A stretch of 64,000 nt of DNA. It comes from Brumimicrobium sp035497735. GTDB taxonomy: Bacteria; Bacteroidota; Bacteroidia; Flavobacteriales_D; Crocinitomicaceae. Numbering within the stretch: position 1 is the stretch's first letter; every line of letters starts with the position of its first letter. The position numbers and the translations under genes were made by a program. This document shows positions 7,330-17,290 of the stretch, piece by piece. The notes below the pieces were generated by a model, which searched no databases, was not told where the DNA came from, and saw nothing but the letters and a program-made list of their open reading frames with translations. The stretch is from positions 124,001 through 188,000 of the forward strand of contig DATJCX010000047.1 of NCBI GenBank assembly GCA_035497735.1, read 5' to 3'.

Positions 7330-9834
7330 ATGATTACAAAAAGAGGTGTTTTTCATTCTAAAATGAACGATATACTGCGATTAACTATTGTTGTTATTGT
7401 TAGTCTTTTCACTTTTTCAGCTCCATTACTTGCAACTGGAGGTGGTGGAGGAGACCCAGGAATGCCTTGTGATGATGCACTTCCTTTTTGTTCTGATGTC
7501 AATTACAATTTCCCCAATATAAATAACAATACTTACGCACCTCCAGGGCCAAATTATGGTTGTCACCCTGGTACTGATTTACCAAATCCAATTTGGTACT
7601 TTATGGAAATTGAAGTAGGTGGTGTTATCAACATTACTATTAGTCAGTCAACTGGTCAAAATGGAGCTGGTAGTGGATTAGATGTAGATTATGTGATGTG
7701 GGGACCTTTTAATGATGTTGCTACTGGTTGTACTCAAATCATGAATGGATCTGCCAATCCTGCACAATCTAGTTGGTCTCCGAATGCTGTAGAGTATATT
7801 TCTATTGGTGGAACAGGAGGGAGTACGGTCAACGCAGACTTTACAGGGAATTGCTCTCAAGCACAAATCAATGCATGGACACAAACGACCTTACCGCCGG
7901 CTCAAGCTGGAGAAGTATATATTATAATTATCTCAAACTGGGACAGTCAAAATGGATATGTGTCCTTTACACAAACTAATTTTGGACAACCAGGAGCTGG
8001 GTCTACGGACTGTAGTATTGTTGAACCATGTGAAATCACCAACTTTACATCAACAATTTCTCCTTGTAATAATGACTCTTATTCTGTTACTGGAAGTATC
8101 ACTTTTACAGATCCACCGGAAGATGGTGACTTAATTGTTGAAGATTGTAATGGAAATCAAGTTATTGTTGCTTCTGCACCTTTTACACAGGCATCTTATA
8201 CTTATGAGTTAACAAACTTAGTAGCGGATGGACAAAGTTGTGAAGTTGAGGCTTATTTTACGACTTCAGTGTGTACGGAGACAAGTACTTATACGGCTCC
8301 AGAAGCTTGTTCTTGTACTGAGCCTGTATTAAATATATTACCCATTTCGGTTTGTGGTCCAGGTGCTACTGATTTAAACGCTGCAATTGGAGTTGGATCC
8401 GATCAAGCGAATACGACTTTTTATGCTTCTTCAGCAAACGCAAATGCTGGGACGAGTCCTATTAATAATATGGTTAGTTCAAGTGGAACTTACTGGGTTA
8501 GGGCTGAAGTTCAAGGTGACCCAACTTGCTTTAGTGTTTATGAAATTGTGGTAACCATTACTACAGTAACAAGTAGCGTACTTGAAACACATCCCACTTG
8601 TCAAGAAAATAATGGTTCAATCGAATTTACAGCATCAGGCGGTGAAGATCCTTATAACTATGCAATAAATATTAATGGTACGCCAACGCAAAATACGTCA
8701 GGAGTGTTCTCTGATTTGTTTGCAGGGGTATATAACTATGTTATTATAGATGATAACGGTTGTCAAACTTCTGGAACAGTTACTTTAAGCAATGTAGGTT
8801 CTGAAGCGGATGCATCGTTTAGTTTTGATGAATATTGTGCTGGTGCTGCGAACGCTCCTTATAATATAGTAACCCAAGGTGGAGTTTTTAGTTTAGTGCC
8901 TGCTCCAACAGATGGAGCGACGATCAGTCCAAATTCTGGTGTTATTTCAAACGGTGTAGGTGGAACAACTTATACGGTTAGATATACAGTTGGAGCGAAT
9001 TGTCCAAACTCTTCTACACAACAAGTAACAGTTAAATCAAGTCCAGAGCCTAATTTTGAAGGACTTAATCTTTCAGGTTGTAAGCCATTGATTGTTAACT
9101 TCTCAAACACATCTAATTCAAGTGAAACAACTTGCTTATGGAACTTCGGAGATGGTAGTACAAGCACATCATGTGGTGATGTTTCTCATACTTATACTTC
9201 AACAGGATTATTTGATGTTAGTCTTACTTTAACTGACGAAATAGGTTGTGAAGGGACTCTGACATTGATTGATTATGTTGATGTAGTTCAAGGACCAATC
9301 GCTAGTTTTAACGCAACTCCAATGGTTACTTCAACGGAAAATCCAGAAATTACATTTAACAATACTTCAACAAATGCGACAGACTATACTTGGAACTTTG
9401 GAGAAGATTCAACTGTAGAACATACGTTTAATGCCAGTCATACTTATCCAAATGAGCAGGAAGGAAGTTACATTGTTACACTGATTGCTTCTGATGGAAA
9501 TGAGGAGTGTAATGACACGATGAGAGTTGTTATAACGATTGAGGAAGAATTAATCTTTTATGTTCCAAACGCTTTCACTCCAGATGGAGATACTTATAAT
9601 GAATTGTTTAAACCTATATTTTCTGCTGGTTTTGATCCTTATGGTTATTCTTTAGAAATTTATAACCGTTGGGGAGAAATTATATTTGAATCGCATGATG
9701 TTCAAGTAGGGTGGGACGGAACTTATGGTGGAAAAATCGTAAAGGAAGGAACGTATATTTGGAAGATTAAAATTAAAGAGAAAGGAAGAGATAAACACAA
9801 CGAATATCAAGGTCACACTACTTTGCTTAGATAA
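7330..9834 (+). CDS. T9SS-exported PKD-domain surface protein (834 aa)
   Basis: Predicted secreted or surface protein. Order: hydrophobic signal segment (about 12-36), an N-terminal module starting DPGMPCDDALPFCSD (about 42-230), Cys-bearing beta-sandwich modules, and a SprB-type repeat-like segment (GEDPYNYAININ, near 440). Two PKD domains follow, with FGDGS and WNFGEDS motifs near 607 and 690. Last comes a gliding-motility-associated C-terminal domain (about 747-834; NAFTPDGDTYN, then YNRWGEIIFES and GTYIWKI), used as a type-B T9SS sorting signal. An alternative ATG at 7363 gives a more typical signal peptide. A TATAATTG near-match to the -7 element lies at 7308. The N-module is shared with the 1214-aa protein downstream. 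Adhesion is plausible but not shown. Confidence 0.88.
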   Translation: MITKRGVFHSKMNDILRLTIVVIVSLFTFSAPLLATGGGGGDPGMPCDDALPFCSDVNYNFPNINNNTYAPPGPNYGCHPGTDLPNPIWYFMEIEVGGVINITISQSTGQNGAGSGLDVDYVMWGPFNDVATGCTQIMNGSANPAQSSWSPNAVEYISIGGTGGSTVNADFTGNCSQAQINAWTQTTLPPAQAGEVYIIIISNWDSQNGYVSFTQTNFGQPGAGSTDCSIVEPCEITNFTSTISPCNNDSYSVTGSITFTDPPEDGDLIVEDCNGNQVIVASAPFTQASYTYELTNLVADGQSCEVEAYFTTSVCTETSTYTAPEACSCTEPVLNILPISVCGPGATDLNAAIGVGSDQANTTFYASSANANAGTSPINNMVSSSGTYWVRAEVQGDPTCFSVYEIVVTITTVTSSVLETHPTCQENNGSIEFTASGGEDPYNYAININGTPTQNTSGVFSDLFAGVYNYVIIDDNGCQTSGTVTLSNVGSEADASFSFDEYCAGAANAPYNIVTQGGVFSLVPAPTDGATISPNSGVISNGVGGTTYTVRYTVGANCPNSSTQQVTVKSSPEPNFEGLNLSGCKPLIVNFSNTSNSSETTCLWNFGDGSTSTSCGDVSHTYTSTGLFDVSLTLTDEIGCEGTLTLIDYVDVVQGPIASFNATPMVTSTENPEITFNNTSTNATDYTWNFGEDSTVEHTFNASHTYPNEQEGSYIVTLIASDGNEECNDTMRVVITIEEELIFYVPNAFTPDGDTYNELFKPIFSAGFDPYGYSLEIYNRWGEIIFESHDVQVGWDGTYGGKIVKEGTYIWKIKIKEKGRDKHNEYQGHTTLLR

Positions 9835-9869
9835 AAATTAATACTTTAAAACACAAAACATAGTTAATT

Positions 9870-10310
9870 ATGAAAAAACAAATACTTCTAACGTTAATGT
9901 TTGCATTGGTTGGATTTAGTTACGGGCAAGAATCACAATATCCTCACCAGGTATTATCCAAACCAAGTAATCAAGCTGCACTTATTACACAGCATTTAAA
10001 AGATCTTTTTGGTGAACATTACAACACCTATGGTAGTAACGATGAAGCGGTTGCTTTTTATACTGACTTTTATGACAGATGTGAGTTTTTAACCGCTAAT
10101 GAAATTCCAGCGATAGTTCCGAATATTTCAACTTTAATGGTTAAATCAAAATACAATCCAGAGGTTATATTTCACGATAACATTTCTGTTTTTAATATAG
10201 AAACATTCAATGTTTTTAAATACAACTTAAATTTTAATAGCAGTCAGAACTTGTATTATAGAATATACAATACGAATACTGTTTTAAAAATTAATAAGAA
10301 AATAAATTAA
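9870..10310 (+). CDS. Small secreted protein of unknown function
   Basis: I do not recognise it. It is a 146-residue protein with a clear signal peptide (KKQILLTLMFALVGFSYGQ, cleavage probably near residue 19). The rest is a short mixed region rich in Asn, Tyr and Phe, without cysteine pairs, barrel-like C-terminus or T9SS tail. It lies 35 bases after one T9SS-exported protein and 16 bases before another. It is therefore probably co-transcribed with them and could be an accessory factor. The PorP/SprF-type barrel often found next to such genes is absent, and this protein is too short to be one. Confidence 0.65.
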   Translation: MKKQILLTLMFALVGFSYGQESQYPHQVLSKPSNQAALITQHLKDLFGEHYNTYGSNDEAVAFYTDFYDRCEFLTANEIPAIVPNISTLMVKSKYNPEVIFHDNISVFNIETFNVFKYNLNFNSSQNLYYRIYNTNTVLKINKKIN

Positions 10311-10326
10311 TAACACACTGCTAATT

Positions 10327-13300
10327 ATGAAACTAATTAATTATTTAAAATACAATTTTTTCATTCTATTTTTACTATTATTTACACTAGGTTTATCTAA
10401 TAATTCACTCGCCCTTGACCCGTCAGGAGGTGATCCTGGAATGCCATGTGCAGATGCTTTACCGTTCTGCTCTGATGAGAGTTACAACTTCCCTAACGTG
10501 AGTGATGGAACAGTTGCTATTTCCGGTGCAAATTACGGTTGTTTAGGAAGTGAACCTAATCCAGTTTGGTATTATATGGAGGTTTCTCAACCCGGCACAA
10601 TTCAACTTGGATTATCGCAATCAACCGGACAAAACGGAACGGGGAGTGGATTGGATGTGGATTTCGCTATGTGGGGACCTTTTGCTGATGTAGCTTCAGG
10701 ATGTGCCCAGATTATGAGTGGAAATATAGCTCCTATACAATGTAGTTACTCCGCATCAACGACAGAAACATTAGGAATTGGAGCCTCTGGAGGCTCGGGA
10801 AGTGGGGCTTCAACGCCCCCCGCTGCACAAGCTGGTCAAGTTTACATTGTTTTAATTACAAACTATGAAGGTCAAAATGGATATATAAGCTTTAATCAAA
10901 CTAATACCGGCTCATCAGGTGCTGGAGAAATGGATTGTAGTATTGTAGATCCTTGTGAAATAGAAAGTTTTACAGCCACACCAACACCATGTGTCAACGA
11001 CTTATACAGTGTTTCAGGTACGATAACAGTCTCTTCGCCACCCGAATCAGGCCAATTAATTGTAGAAGACTGTAACGGAAACCAAGTGGTAGTCGCTTCA
11101 GCACCTTTTGGAACTTCGTATAACTATACTTTAACAGATCTTCCGGCGAATGGAGGAAGCTGTGAAATTGAAGTTTACTTTACGGTTGGAGCTTGTCATG
11201 AAACAACAACGATAACAGCACCAACTTGTCCGCAGGCTTGTTTAATCAACAACTTTGAAGTTAATATTGGTTCCTGTCAAAGTGGAAATACCTTTCAGGT
11301 TAATGGAATTGTAGAATTTACTAATGCACCAACTACAGGACAGTTAGTCATTCAAGATTGTAATGGAAACTCAGCAACTTTTAATGCGCCTTTTACAAGT
11401 CCTCAAAACTATACAATTTCTGGAATAAATGCCGACGGTGCAAGTTGTAATATAACTGCTCAATTTACTGCAGATCCAGACTGTATAAGTAGTATAGATT
11501 ATACAAATACTGCAGACTGTGACTGTTCAGCAAACATTGGAACTTTCACTTCTACAGGTGTCAATCCAGGAACTAATGTACTTTGTTACGGAGATGAATT
11601 TCAAATTGTAGCAAATGGTGATTATACAGCACCTAATTTAGCAAATAACCCGCCATTGGCAGAAGGTTATGACCCTGGAATTGGTTGGTTAATTTACTCT
11701 TGTGCACCAACGGTTGGATTGACTCCTAGTGCAACAGAAGATATTATTGACGACCCATGTTTACTTGGTTTTATGTCTTCAGCTGATTTAGCTGATATGA
11801 ACGATTTGTCTTTTGTAAATGGTTTCCCAGTTGGAACTTTTAGTGGGAACACTGTCTATTTCGTTCCTATTACTATGTATCACTTAGGAGAAGGTTATTA
11901 CTCTTATGTTAACACAGACGTTCCTTGTTACATGCTAGGAGATGTTTATGCTGTTCAGTACCTTCCCGAAATTACGGAAACACATACAGCAGATTGTCAG
12001 GCTGGAACTGTTACAGCAACCGTACAAGGTGGTTCTCCTGCAATTAATGGATCGAATTTCACAGCATCAAATTTAACACCGGCAACAGCTTCTTTTAATA
12101 CAACTAGTGTTGGAAATGGTGGTTCTGTTGTCGTTTCTGGATTGCAAGATGGTGAAAACTATTCTTTTGATTTCATAGATGATAAAGGATGTTCAATAAC
12201 TGTTTCTGGCACATTCCAAGGAGTTAGCGCATCTGATTTTACTTATGATAGTAACGACTACTGTTTAGACGAAACAAATCCAACTCCTACAATAACAGGA
12301 GCAAGTGGAGGAAGTTTTACAGTAAGTCCAAGCGGACTAAGTATCAATCCTTCTACAGGAGTGGTAAACTTAGCAGCCTCGAGTGAAGGAACTTATACGA
12401 TAACCTACACTTCACCAGGAGCTCCTTGTAATTCAACATCTACATTTGTATTGAATTTACATGATTTGCCTACATTTAACATCACTTCGACAGCACCTTC
12501 ATGTGGACTTTCGGATGGTCAAATAGTACTTAGCGGTTTAACACCAAACACAACCTACACTTTTGGATACACTCAAAACGGTACAGCAGTTGGTCCAAAT
12601 AGTGTTACAAGTAATGCAAACGGAGAGATTCAAATCAATGATATTGCACAAGGAACTTATTCAAACTTTACGGTAACAAACTCCGCTGATTGTGCTACAA
12701 CAAATACACAGAATATCGTATTAAATCCGGAGAACGCACCTGCAGTGACAGCGCCAAATGATATTGATATTTGTATAGGAGAAAGTGTAACATTAACAGC
12801 AACAAATCCTGACGATGCAATCATTGGCTGGAGTGGAGGAGTGGTAGACGGAGTAACTTTTACACCATCTGCACCTGGAACATACACCTATACTGTAACA
12901 GCAACAATCGATGCTTGTACATCTTCAGATAATGTAGTTGTTACTGTTCATGGATTACCTAATATTAATGCAGGTACCGATCAAGCGATTTGTGAAGGTA
13001 CTAGTACAACACTAACAGCAACGGGAGGTTCAACATACACATGGGATAACAACGTAGTGAATGGAATTCCATTTACACCTACAATTGGTTCTACAACTTA
13101 TACTGTAACAGGGCAAAGTGCGCAAGGATGTAAAAATACCGATCAGGTTACAATCTTAGTTAACTCAAATCCGGAACCAAGTTTCACAGGAGAGAATTTA
13201 ATTGGATGCAAACCTTTAAGTGTGGATTTTACAAACACAACAAGTATCAATGGAGTAGAATGTCTTTGGGACTTTGGTGATGGAACAACAGGATTTGGTT

Positions 13301-13971
13301 GCAATCAAGTTTCTCACACGTATTATCAAAGTGGGGTCTATACAGTTTCCTTAACTGTAACAGACAACATAGGTTGTACTGGAACTTACACAGAAGTGAA
13401 CTATGTAGAGGTTATTCCATCGGCAATAGCAGACTTTTCTGCAAACCCAATGGATCCATCTACTATAGCACCAACTGTTAATTTTACAAACCATTCAATG
13501 CATGCAGATGAGTATGAATGGACATTTGGAGATGAATCTGCTGGTTCAACAGCAACAAACCCTTCTCACGACTTCCCAGAAGAGGCAGGTGGAAGTTATG
13601 TTGTTACACTTGTTGCATCTAACGGAGATCCAAGATGTAATGACACTACATCAATGGTGATTACAGTTGTAGAAGAGAATATTTTTTATGTTCCTAATAC
13701 ATTTACACCAGATAACGATGATTATAACGAGGTGTTTAAGCCGATTTTTACTTCTGGTTTTGATCCTTATTCTTATACATTAGAAATCTTTAACCGTTGG
13801 GGAGAATTGATATTTGAATCTCATAATTGGGAGGTAGGATGGAATGGAACTTACGGTGTGGGAAGTGAACAAATCGTAAAGGAAGGTGTGTATATCTGGA
13901 AGATAAAAGTAAAAGAGAATGTAAAAGACAAACACAATGAATACGTAGGACACGTAACTTTATTGAAGTAA
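10327..13971 (+). CDS. T9SS-exported multi-domain PKD surface protein (1214 aa)
   Basis: Paralogue of the 834-aa protein. It has a signal segment (about 8-30), then the same Cys-containing N-module (DPGMPCADALPFCSD, about 36-220). Next come two copies of a module carrying the motif (V/I)(E/Q)DCNGN (about 230-390), a unique central region, and Ig-like modules with the motif ICIGESVTLTA near 815. PKD-like domains with FGDGTTG and FGDESAG follow, and the same gliding-motility C-terminal domain ends the protein (NTFTPDNDDYN, FNRWGELIFES, GVYIWKI). Many cysteines in the modules suggest an extracellular, disulfide-stabilised fold. A very strong terminator follows the stop, closing the three-gene unit 7330-13971. 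Confidence 0.88.
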   Translation: MKLINYLKYNFFILFLLLFTLGLSNNSLALDPSGGDPGMPCADALPFCSDESYNFPNVSDGTVAISGANYGCLGSEPNPVWYYMEVSQPGTIQLGLSQSTGQNGTGSGLDVDFAMWGPFADVASGCAQIMSGNIAPIQCSYSASTTETLGIGASGGSGSGASTPPAAQAGQVYIVLITNYEGQNGYISFNQTNTGSSGAGEMDCSIVDPCEIESFTATPTPCVNDLYSVSGTITVSSPPESGQLIVEDCNGNQVVVASAPFGTSYNYTLTDLPANGGSCEIEVYFTVGACHETTTITAPTCPQACLINNFEVNIGSCQSGNTFQVNGIVEFTNAPTTGQLVIQDCNGNSATFNAPFTSPQNYTISGINADGASCNITAQFTADPDCISSIDYTNTADCDCSANIGTFTSTGVNPGTNVLCYGDEFQIVANGDYTAPNLANNPPLAEGYDPGIGWLIYSCAPTVGLTPSATEDIIDDPCLLGFMSSADLADMNDLSFVNGFPVGTFSGNTVYFVPITMYHLGEGYYSYVNTDVPCYMLGDVYAVQYLPEITETHTADCQAGTVTATVQGGSPAINGSNFTASNLTPATASFNTTSVGNGGSVVVSGLQDGENYSFDFIDDKGCSITVSGTFQGVSASDFTYDSNDYCLDETNPTPTITGASGGSFTVSPSGLSINPSTGVVNLAASSEGTYTITYTSPGAPCNSTSTFVLNLHDLPTFNITSTAPSCGLSDGQIVLSGLTPNTTYTFGYTQNGTAVGPNSVTSNANGEIQINDIAQGTYSNFTVTNSADCATTNTQNIVLNPENAPAVTAPNDIDICIGESVTLTATNPDDAIIGWSGGVVDGVTFTPSAPGTYTYTVTATIDACTSSDNVVVTVHGLPNINAGTDQAICEGTSTTLTATGGSTYTWDNNVVNGIPFTPTIGSTTYTVTGQSAQGCKNTDQVTILVNSNPEPSFTGENLIGCKPLSVDFTNTTSINGVECLWDFGDGTTGFGCNQVSHTYYQSGVYTVSLTVTDNIGCTGTYTEVNYVEVIPSAIADFSANPMDPSTIAPTVNFTNHSMHADEYEWTFGDESAGSTATNPSHDFPEEAGGSYVVTLVASNGDPRCNDTTSMVITVVEENIFYVPNTFTPDNDDYNEVFKPIFTSGFDPYSYTLEIFNRWGELIFESHNWEVGWNGTYGVGSEQIVKEGVYIWKIKVKENVKDKHNEYVGHVTLLK

Positions 13972-13991
13972 TTAATAGTATTGTTAAAATT

Positions 13992-14025
13992 AACACCCCG
14001 TTCTTGATAAGAACGGGGTGTTTTT
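13992..14025 (+). terminator. Strong terminator after the 1214-aa surface protein
   Basis: A perfect 14-bp stem AACACCCCGTTCTT/AAGAACGGGGTGTT with a GAT loop and trailing T run, 20 bases after the stop. Confidence 0.93.
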
Positions 14026-14202
14026 ATATAATATTTAAGCAACCATTACATTTAGAGTGCGTTAAGTATATAGTTAAAGAAAATTATGTATTTTTAACAA
14101 AAATGAGAAAACTGAGAGAACCTAAAAAATCTTTTAGTTGATTTTTTATGAAACTTTATCAATGAGAAAGTCATTGAACACTATTAATTATAAGACTTAG
14201 TT

Positions 14203-16734
14203 ATGAAAAATATATTGCTTATTATTTTAACTTTTTTCACCTTTTCATTTATAATACCCTCATCTAATTATTCCTTCGCAACAGGAGGTACCTGGGTTGA
14301 CCCACCTGCTGGACTTCCGGACTGTTCGGAACAAGATCCTCCGGGTAATACTGGTTGTACAGCTACACCAATTTGTAACTTAAACGGATACTGTGGGACA
14401 ACTTCATCTTCTTACGGTTCAAATTATTGGTCGCAGTTGAATAATGCATTCTGTGGAAGTATTGAAAACAATGCCTTCCTGACATTTACTGCTGATGAGA
14501 GTAGTATCACTTTTGATGTATATGTTTATAATTGCGAAGATAATAAAGCTATTCAAATAATGATTTTCAAAGCAAACAACTGTGGGAGTGGTGCTGTTCA
14601 GAATTTAATTTGTGTAGATGAAATGTATGCACAAAACAATGCTTATGTTGTAACTGCCAACGGACTAACGCCAGGTGAAGAATATTATATAATGATTGAC
14701 GGTTTTGGTGGAGATGTTTGTGACTATACATTCGTTGCAACTGATGGCGTTGCTACACCAATTAATATAACAACTGACGCAATTGATAACACGATTTGCG
14801 CAGGAGAAAGTATCGTAATTGAAGCTGATGGGGGACTCGGAACTTACACTTGGACTGGTACTGGCTTAAGCTCAACAACAGGATCGGTTGTGACAATTAC
14901 ACCACCAGCTGTACCTGGAGTTTATAATTATCATATTGAATCTACTGGAACCATCGGAATGTGTCCTGGTATGACGGACTATGATTTTATTGTAACAGTT
15001 GATGACTGTGGTTGTGTAACTCCACCATTACATCTGAATAACTTAACAATTTGTCAGGATGAATCGGTTGATTTACAGGATGCTGTAGCGTCCACTTCAT
15101 CGCCACTTGCGATTCCAATATTTTACAATTCTCAACCGAATGCTCATGATGATATCAACGCATTAACAAATACTGTTGTTAATACTGCTGGAACCTATTG
15201 GGTTCGAGTAATAGATCCTGATGAACCAACTTGTTTTTCTGTTTATCCTCTTGAAGTTGAAGTGGTTCCTGTTGACTTTACATACGAAGTAGAACCAGAG
15301 TCTTGTGGAAACGGAAATGGAACAATTACAATTACACCAACAGGAGGAACAGCACCTTACTCTTACAATATTAATAATACATATTCAACAATTAACACAG
15401 GAGAATTTACAGATTTAAATGAGGGAACGTATAACATTATAGTATCAGATGACAATGGATGTCAAGCAACGCAGGCAGTGATAGTTTCTAGTATTGGAAC
15501 TCCTGTGGTTACGGCGCCTAATGATTTACAAATATGTTTAGGTGAAAGTGTAACTTTAACTGCAAGCAATCCAGAAAACGCTTCGATTTCATGGAGTCAT
15601 GGAGTGAGTGATGGCGTAAGCTTCACCCCTTCAGCAGCTGGTACCTTTACATATACAGTAACAGGGTCTTTAGGTGGGTGTTCTGCTTCGGATGAAGTAA
15701 TTGTAACAGTGAATGTACTTCCTACGGTTGATGCGGGTTCTGATCAAACTATTTGCGAAGGAACAAGCATTGCATTGTCAGGAACAGGTGCTTCAAATTA
15801 TTCATGGGATAATAATGTAACCAATGGTGTTTCATTTAATCCTCCAGTTGGAACGACAGTTTATTCAGTTGTTGGAACAGATAACAATGGTTGCCAGAAC
15901 ACAGATCAGGTAAGTATAACCGTTACTGAACCTATCGAGCCGAGTTTTATGGGTGATGAATTATCAGGTTGTAAACCGCATGAGGTTAATTTTACTAATA
16001 CAAGTGCTATAAATGGAACAAATTGTGTTTGGAACTTCGGAGATGGTACAACAGTAGAAGGATGTGGAAATGTTTCTCATACTTATACAAATAGCGGTTT
16101 TTACACGGTTTCTTTAACAATTACAGACAATGTTGGATGTGTTTCTACATTCACAGCTCCTAATTATATAGATATCGTACAGACTACAATAGCAGATTTC
16201 ACCGCAGACCCAATGACGGTTTCCAATTTGACGCCAACGGTTAATTTCTTTAACAATTCATCTCATGCAACAGATTATACTTGGAACTTTGGAGATGAAA
16301 CAGCGAGTTCAAACGAATTTAGTCCTTCCCATGATTATCCAACTGAAAATGGGGGAGAGTACACGGTGACATTAATAACTTCAAACGGAAGTGAGAAATG
16401 TAATGATACCACAAAAATGACAATAGTAGTTGTTGAGGAAACTATTTTCTATGTACCAAATACATTTACACCAGATAATGATAATTACAACGAAGTATTT
16501 AAGCCGATTTTTTCATCAGGATTTGATCCGTATTCATACAGTTTGGAAATCTTCAATCGTTGGGGAGAAATCATCTTTGAATCACATGATTGGAATTATG
16601 GTTGGAATGGAAGTTATGGAACTAAAAGCGGAGTAATCGTAAAAGAAGGAACGTATATTTGGAAGATTAAAGTAAAAGAAAAGGATAAAGATAAACATAA
16701 CGAATACGTTGGACATTTACTTTTACTAAAGTAA
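14203..16734 (+). CDS. T9SS-exported PKD-domain surface protein (843 aa)
   Basis: Third member of the cluster. The signal segment covers about residues 3-27. The N-terminal module differs from the other two (PDCSEQDPPGNTGC, then a jelly-roll-like region with CGS and CDYTF motifs, about 30-185). An Ig-like module, a SprB-like repeat (GGTAPYSYNINN near 387) and two Ig-like modules with ICLGESVTLTA and TICEGTS follow, closely matching those in the 1214-aa protein. Then come two PKD domains (FGDGTTV, FGDETAS) and the gliding-motility C-terminal sorting domain (NTFTPDNDNYN, FNRWGEIIFES, GTYIWKI). It is separated from the upstream unit by a terminator, so it probably has its own promoter in 14030-14200. 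Confidence 0.88.
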   Translation: MKNILLIILTFFTFSFIIPSSNYSFATGGTWVDPPAGLPDCSEQDPPGNTGCTATPICNLNGYCGTTSSSYGSNYWSQLNNAFCGSIENNAFLTFTADESSITFDVYVYNCEDNKAIQIMIFKANNCGSGAVQNLICVDEMYAQNNAYVVTANGLTPGEEYYIMIDGFGGDVCDYTFVATDGVATPINITTDAIDNTICAGESIVIEADGGLGTYTWTGTGLSSTTGSVVTITPPAVPGVYNYHIESTGTIGMCPGMTDYDFIVTVDDCGCVTPPLHLNNLTICQDESVDLQDAVASTSSPLAIPIFYNSQPNAHDDINALTNTVVNTAGTYWVRVIDPDEPTCFSVYPLEVEVVPVDFTYEVEPESCGNGNGTITITPTGGTAPYSYNINNTYSTINTGEFTDLNEGTYNIIVSDDNGCQATQAVIVSSIGTPVVTAPNDLQICLGESVTLTASNPENASISWSHGVSDGVSFTPSAAGTFTYTVTGSLGGCSASDEVIVTVNVLPTVDAGSDQTICEGTSIALSGTGASNYSWDNNVTNGVSFNPPVGTTVYSVVGTDNNGCQNTDQVSITVTEPIEPSFMGDELSGCKPHEVNFTNTSAINGTNCVWNFGDGTTVEGCGNVSHTYTNSGFYTVSLTITDNVGCVSTFTAPNYIDIVQTTIADFTADPMTVSNLTPTVNFFNNSSHATDYTWNFGDETASSNEFSPSHDYPTENGGEYTVTLITSNGSEKCNDTTKMTIVVVEETIFYVPNTFTPDNDNYNEVFKPIFSSGFDPYSYSLEIFNRWGEIIFESHDWNYGWNGSYGTKSGVIVKEGTYIWKIKVKEKDKDKHNEYVGHLLLLK

Positions 16735-16760
16735 ATCTCTAATAATTTATAGGTTTTGAA

Positions 16761-16799
16761 ACAGAGCAATTTTCACTTGAAAAATTGCTCTGTTTTTTT
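16761..16799 (+). terminator. Terminator after the 843-aa surface protein
   Basis: A stem ACAGAGCAATTTT/AAAATTGCTCTGT followed by seven T, 26 bases after the stop. Confidence 0.9.
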
Positions 16800-17232
16800 A
16801 GAGGATTGTATCCAAAAGTATAGCTACGTATGTGGTAAAGCATTATCATTGTGTTTTGATGCGTTAATTAATTTTAATATTCAGGACAATACTCAAAAGT
16901 AGGGTAACTACGTGACTAATGTTAAATAGGAATCGTATATAGTTGGAGAATCAAATAGAGCTTAAAATATTCAACAAACATCTATTTAACATAATATTAA
17001 TTATAGGACAAAGTAGTTGTATTTGAATTTAAGAGAAATATACGCTTTAAGGAAATTCTATCGTGATTAGCTTTCGACAGAACTATTCCTATGTATTTAA
17101 TCTAATTTATTCGCAGCTATACCCTAAAAAATAACCTTAGTCTTTATTCTTGCAGCATTCTGAATAGAATGATTGTGACATTAGATTACTCTCAATTCTA
17201 TCCTTAAATACTGGTTAAATACTAATACCAAG
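16800..17232. other. Intergenic region without a recognised gene
   Basis: About 430 AT-rich bases between the convergent surface-protein and aconitase genes. No supported reading frame, RNA gene or repeat was seen. Two loosely similar short stretches (AAAAGTATAGCTACGT near 16813 and AAAAGTAGGGTAACTACGT near 16893) are too short to interpret. Confidence 0.5.
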
Positions 17233-17267
17233 ACAAAAAAAATGGTTGTATATTTCAACAACCATTT
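17233..17267 (-). terminator. Terminator of aconitase
   Basis: A stem AAATGGTTGT/ACAACCATTT with an 8-base loop, running into a T8 tract on the minus strand, 23 bases after the stop. Confidence 0.88.
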
Positions 17268-17290
17268 ACAATTATAAATAATATTGTATT

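Noticed and set aside
7330..16734. Possible biosynthetic or defence island
   Set aside because: The repeated modules are PKD, Ig-like and T9SS sorting domains; no enzymes, toxins or defence motifs are present.
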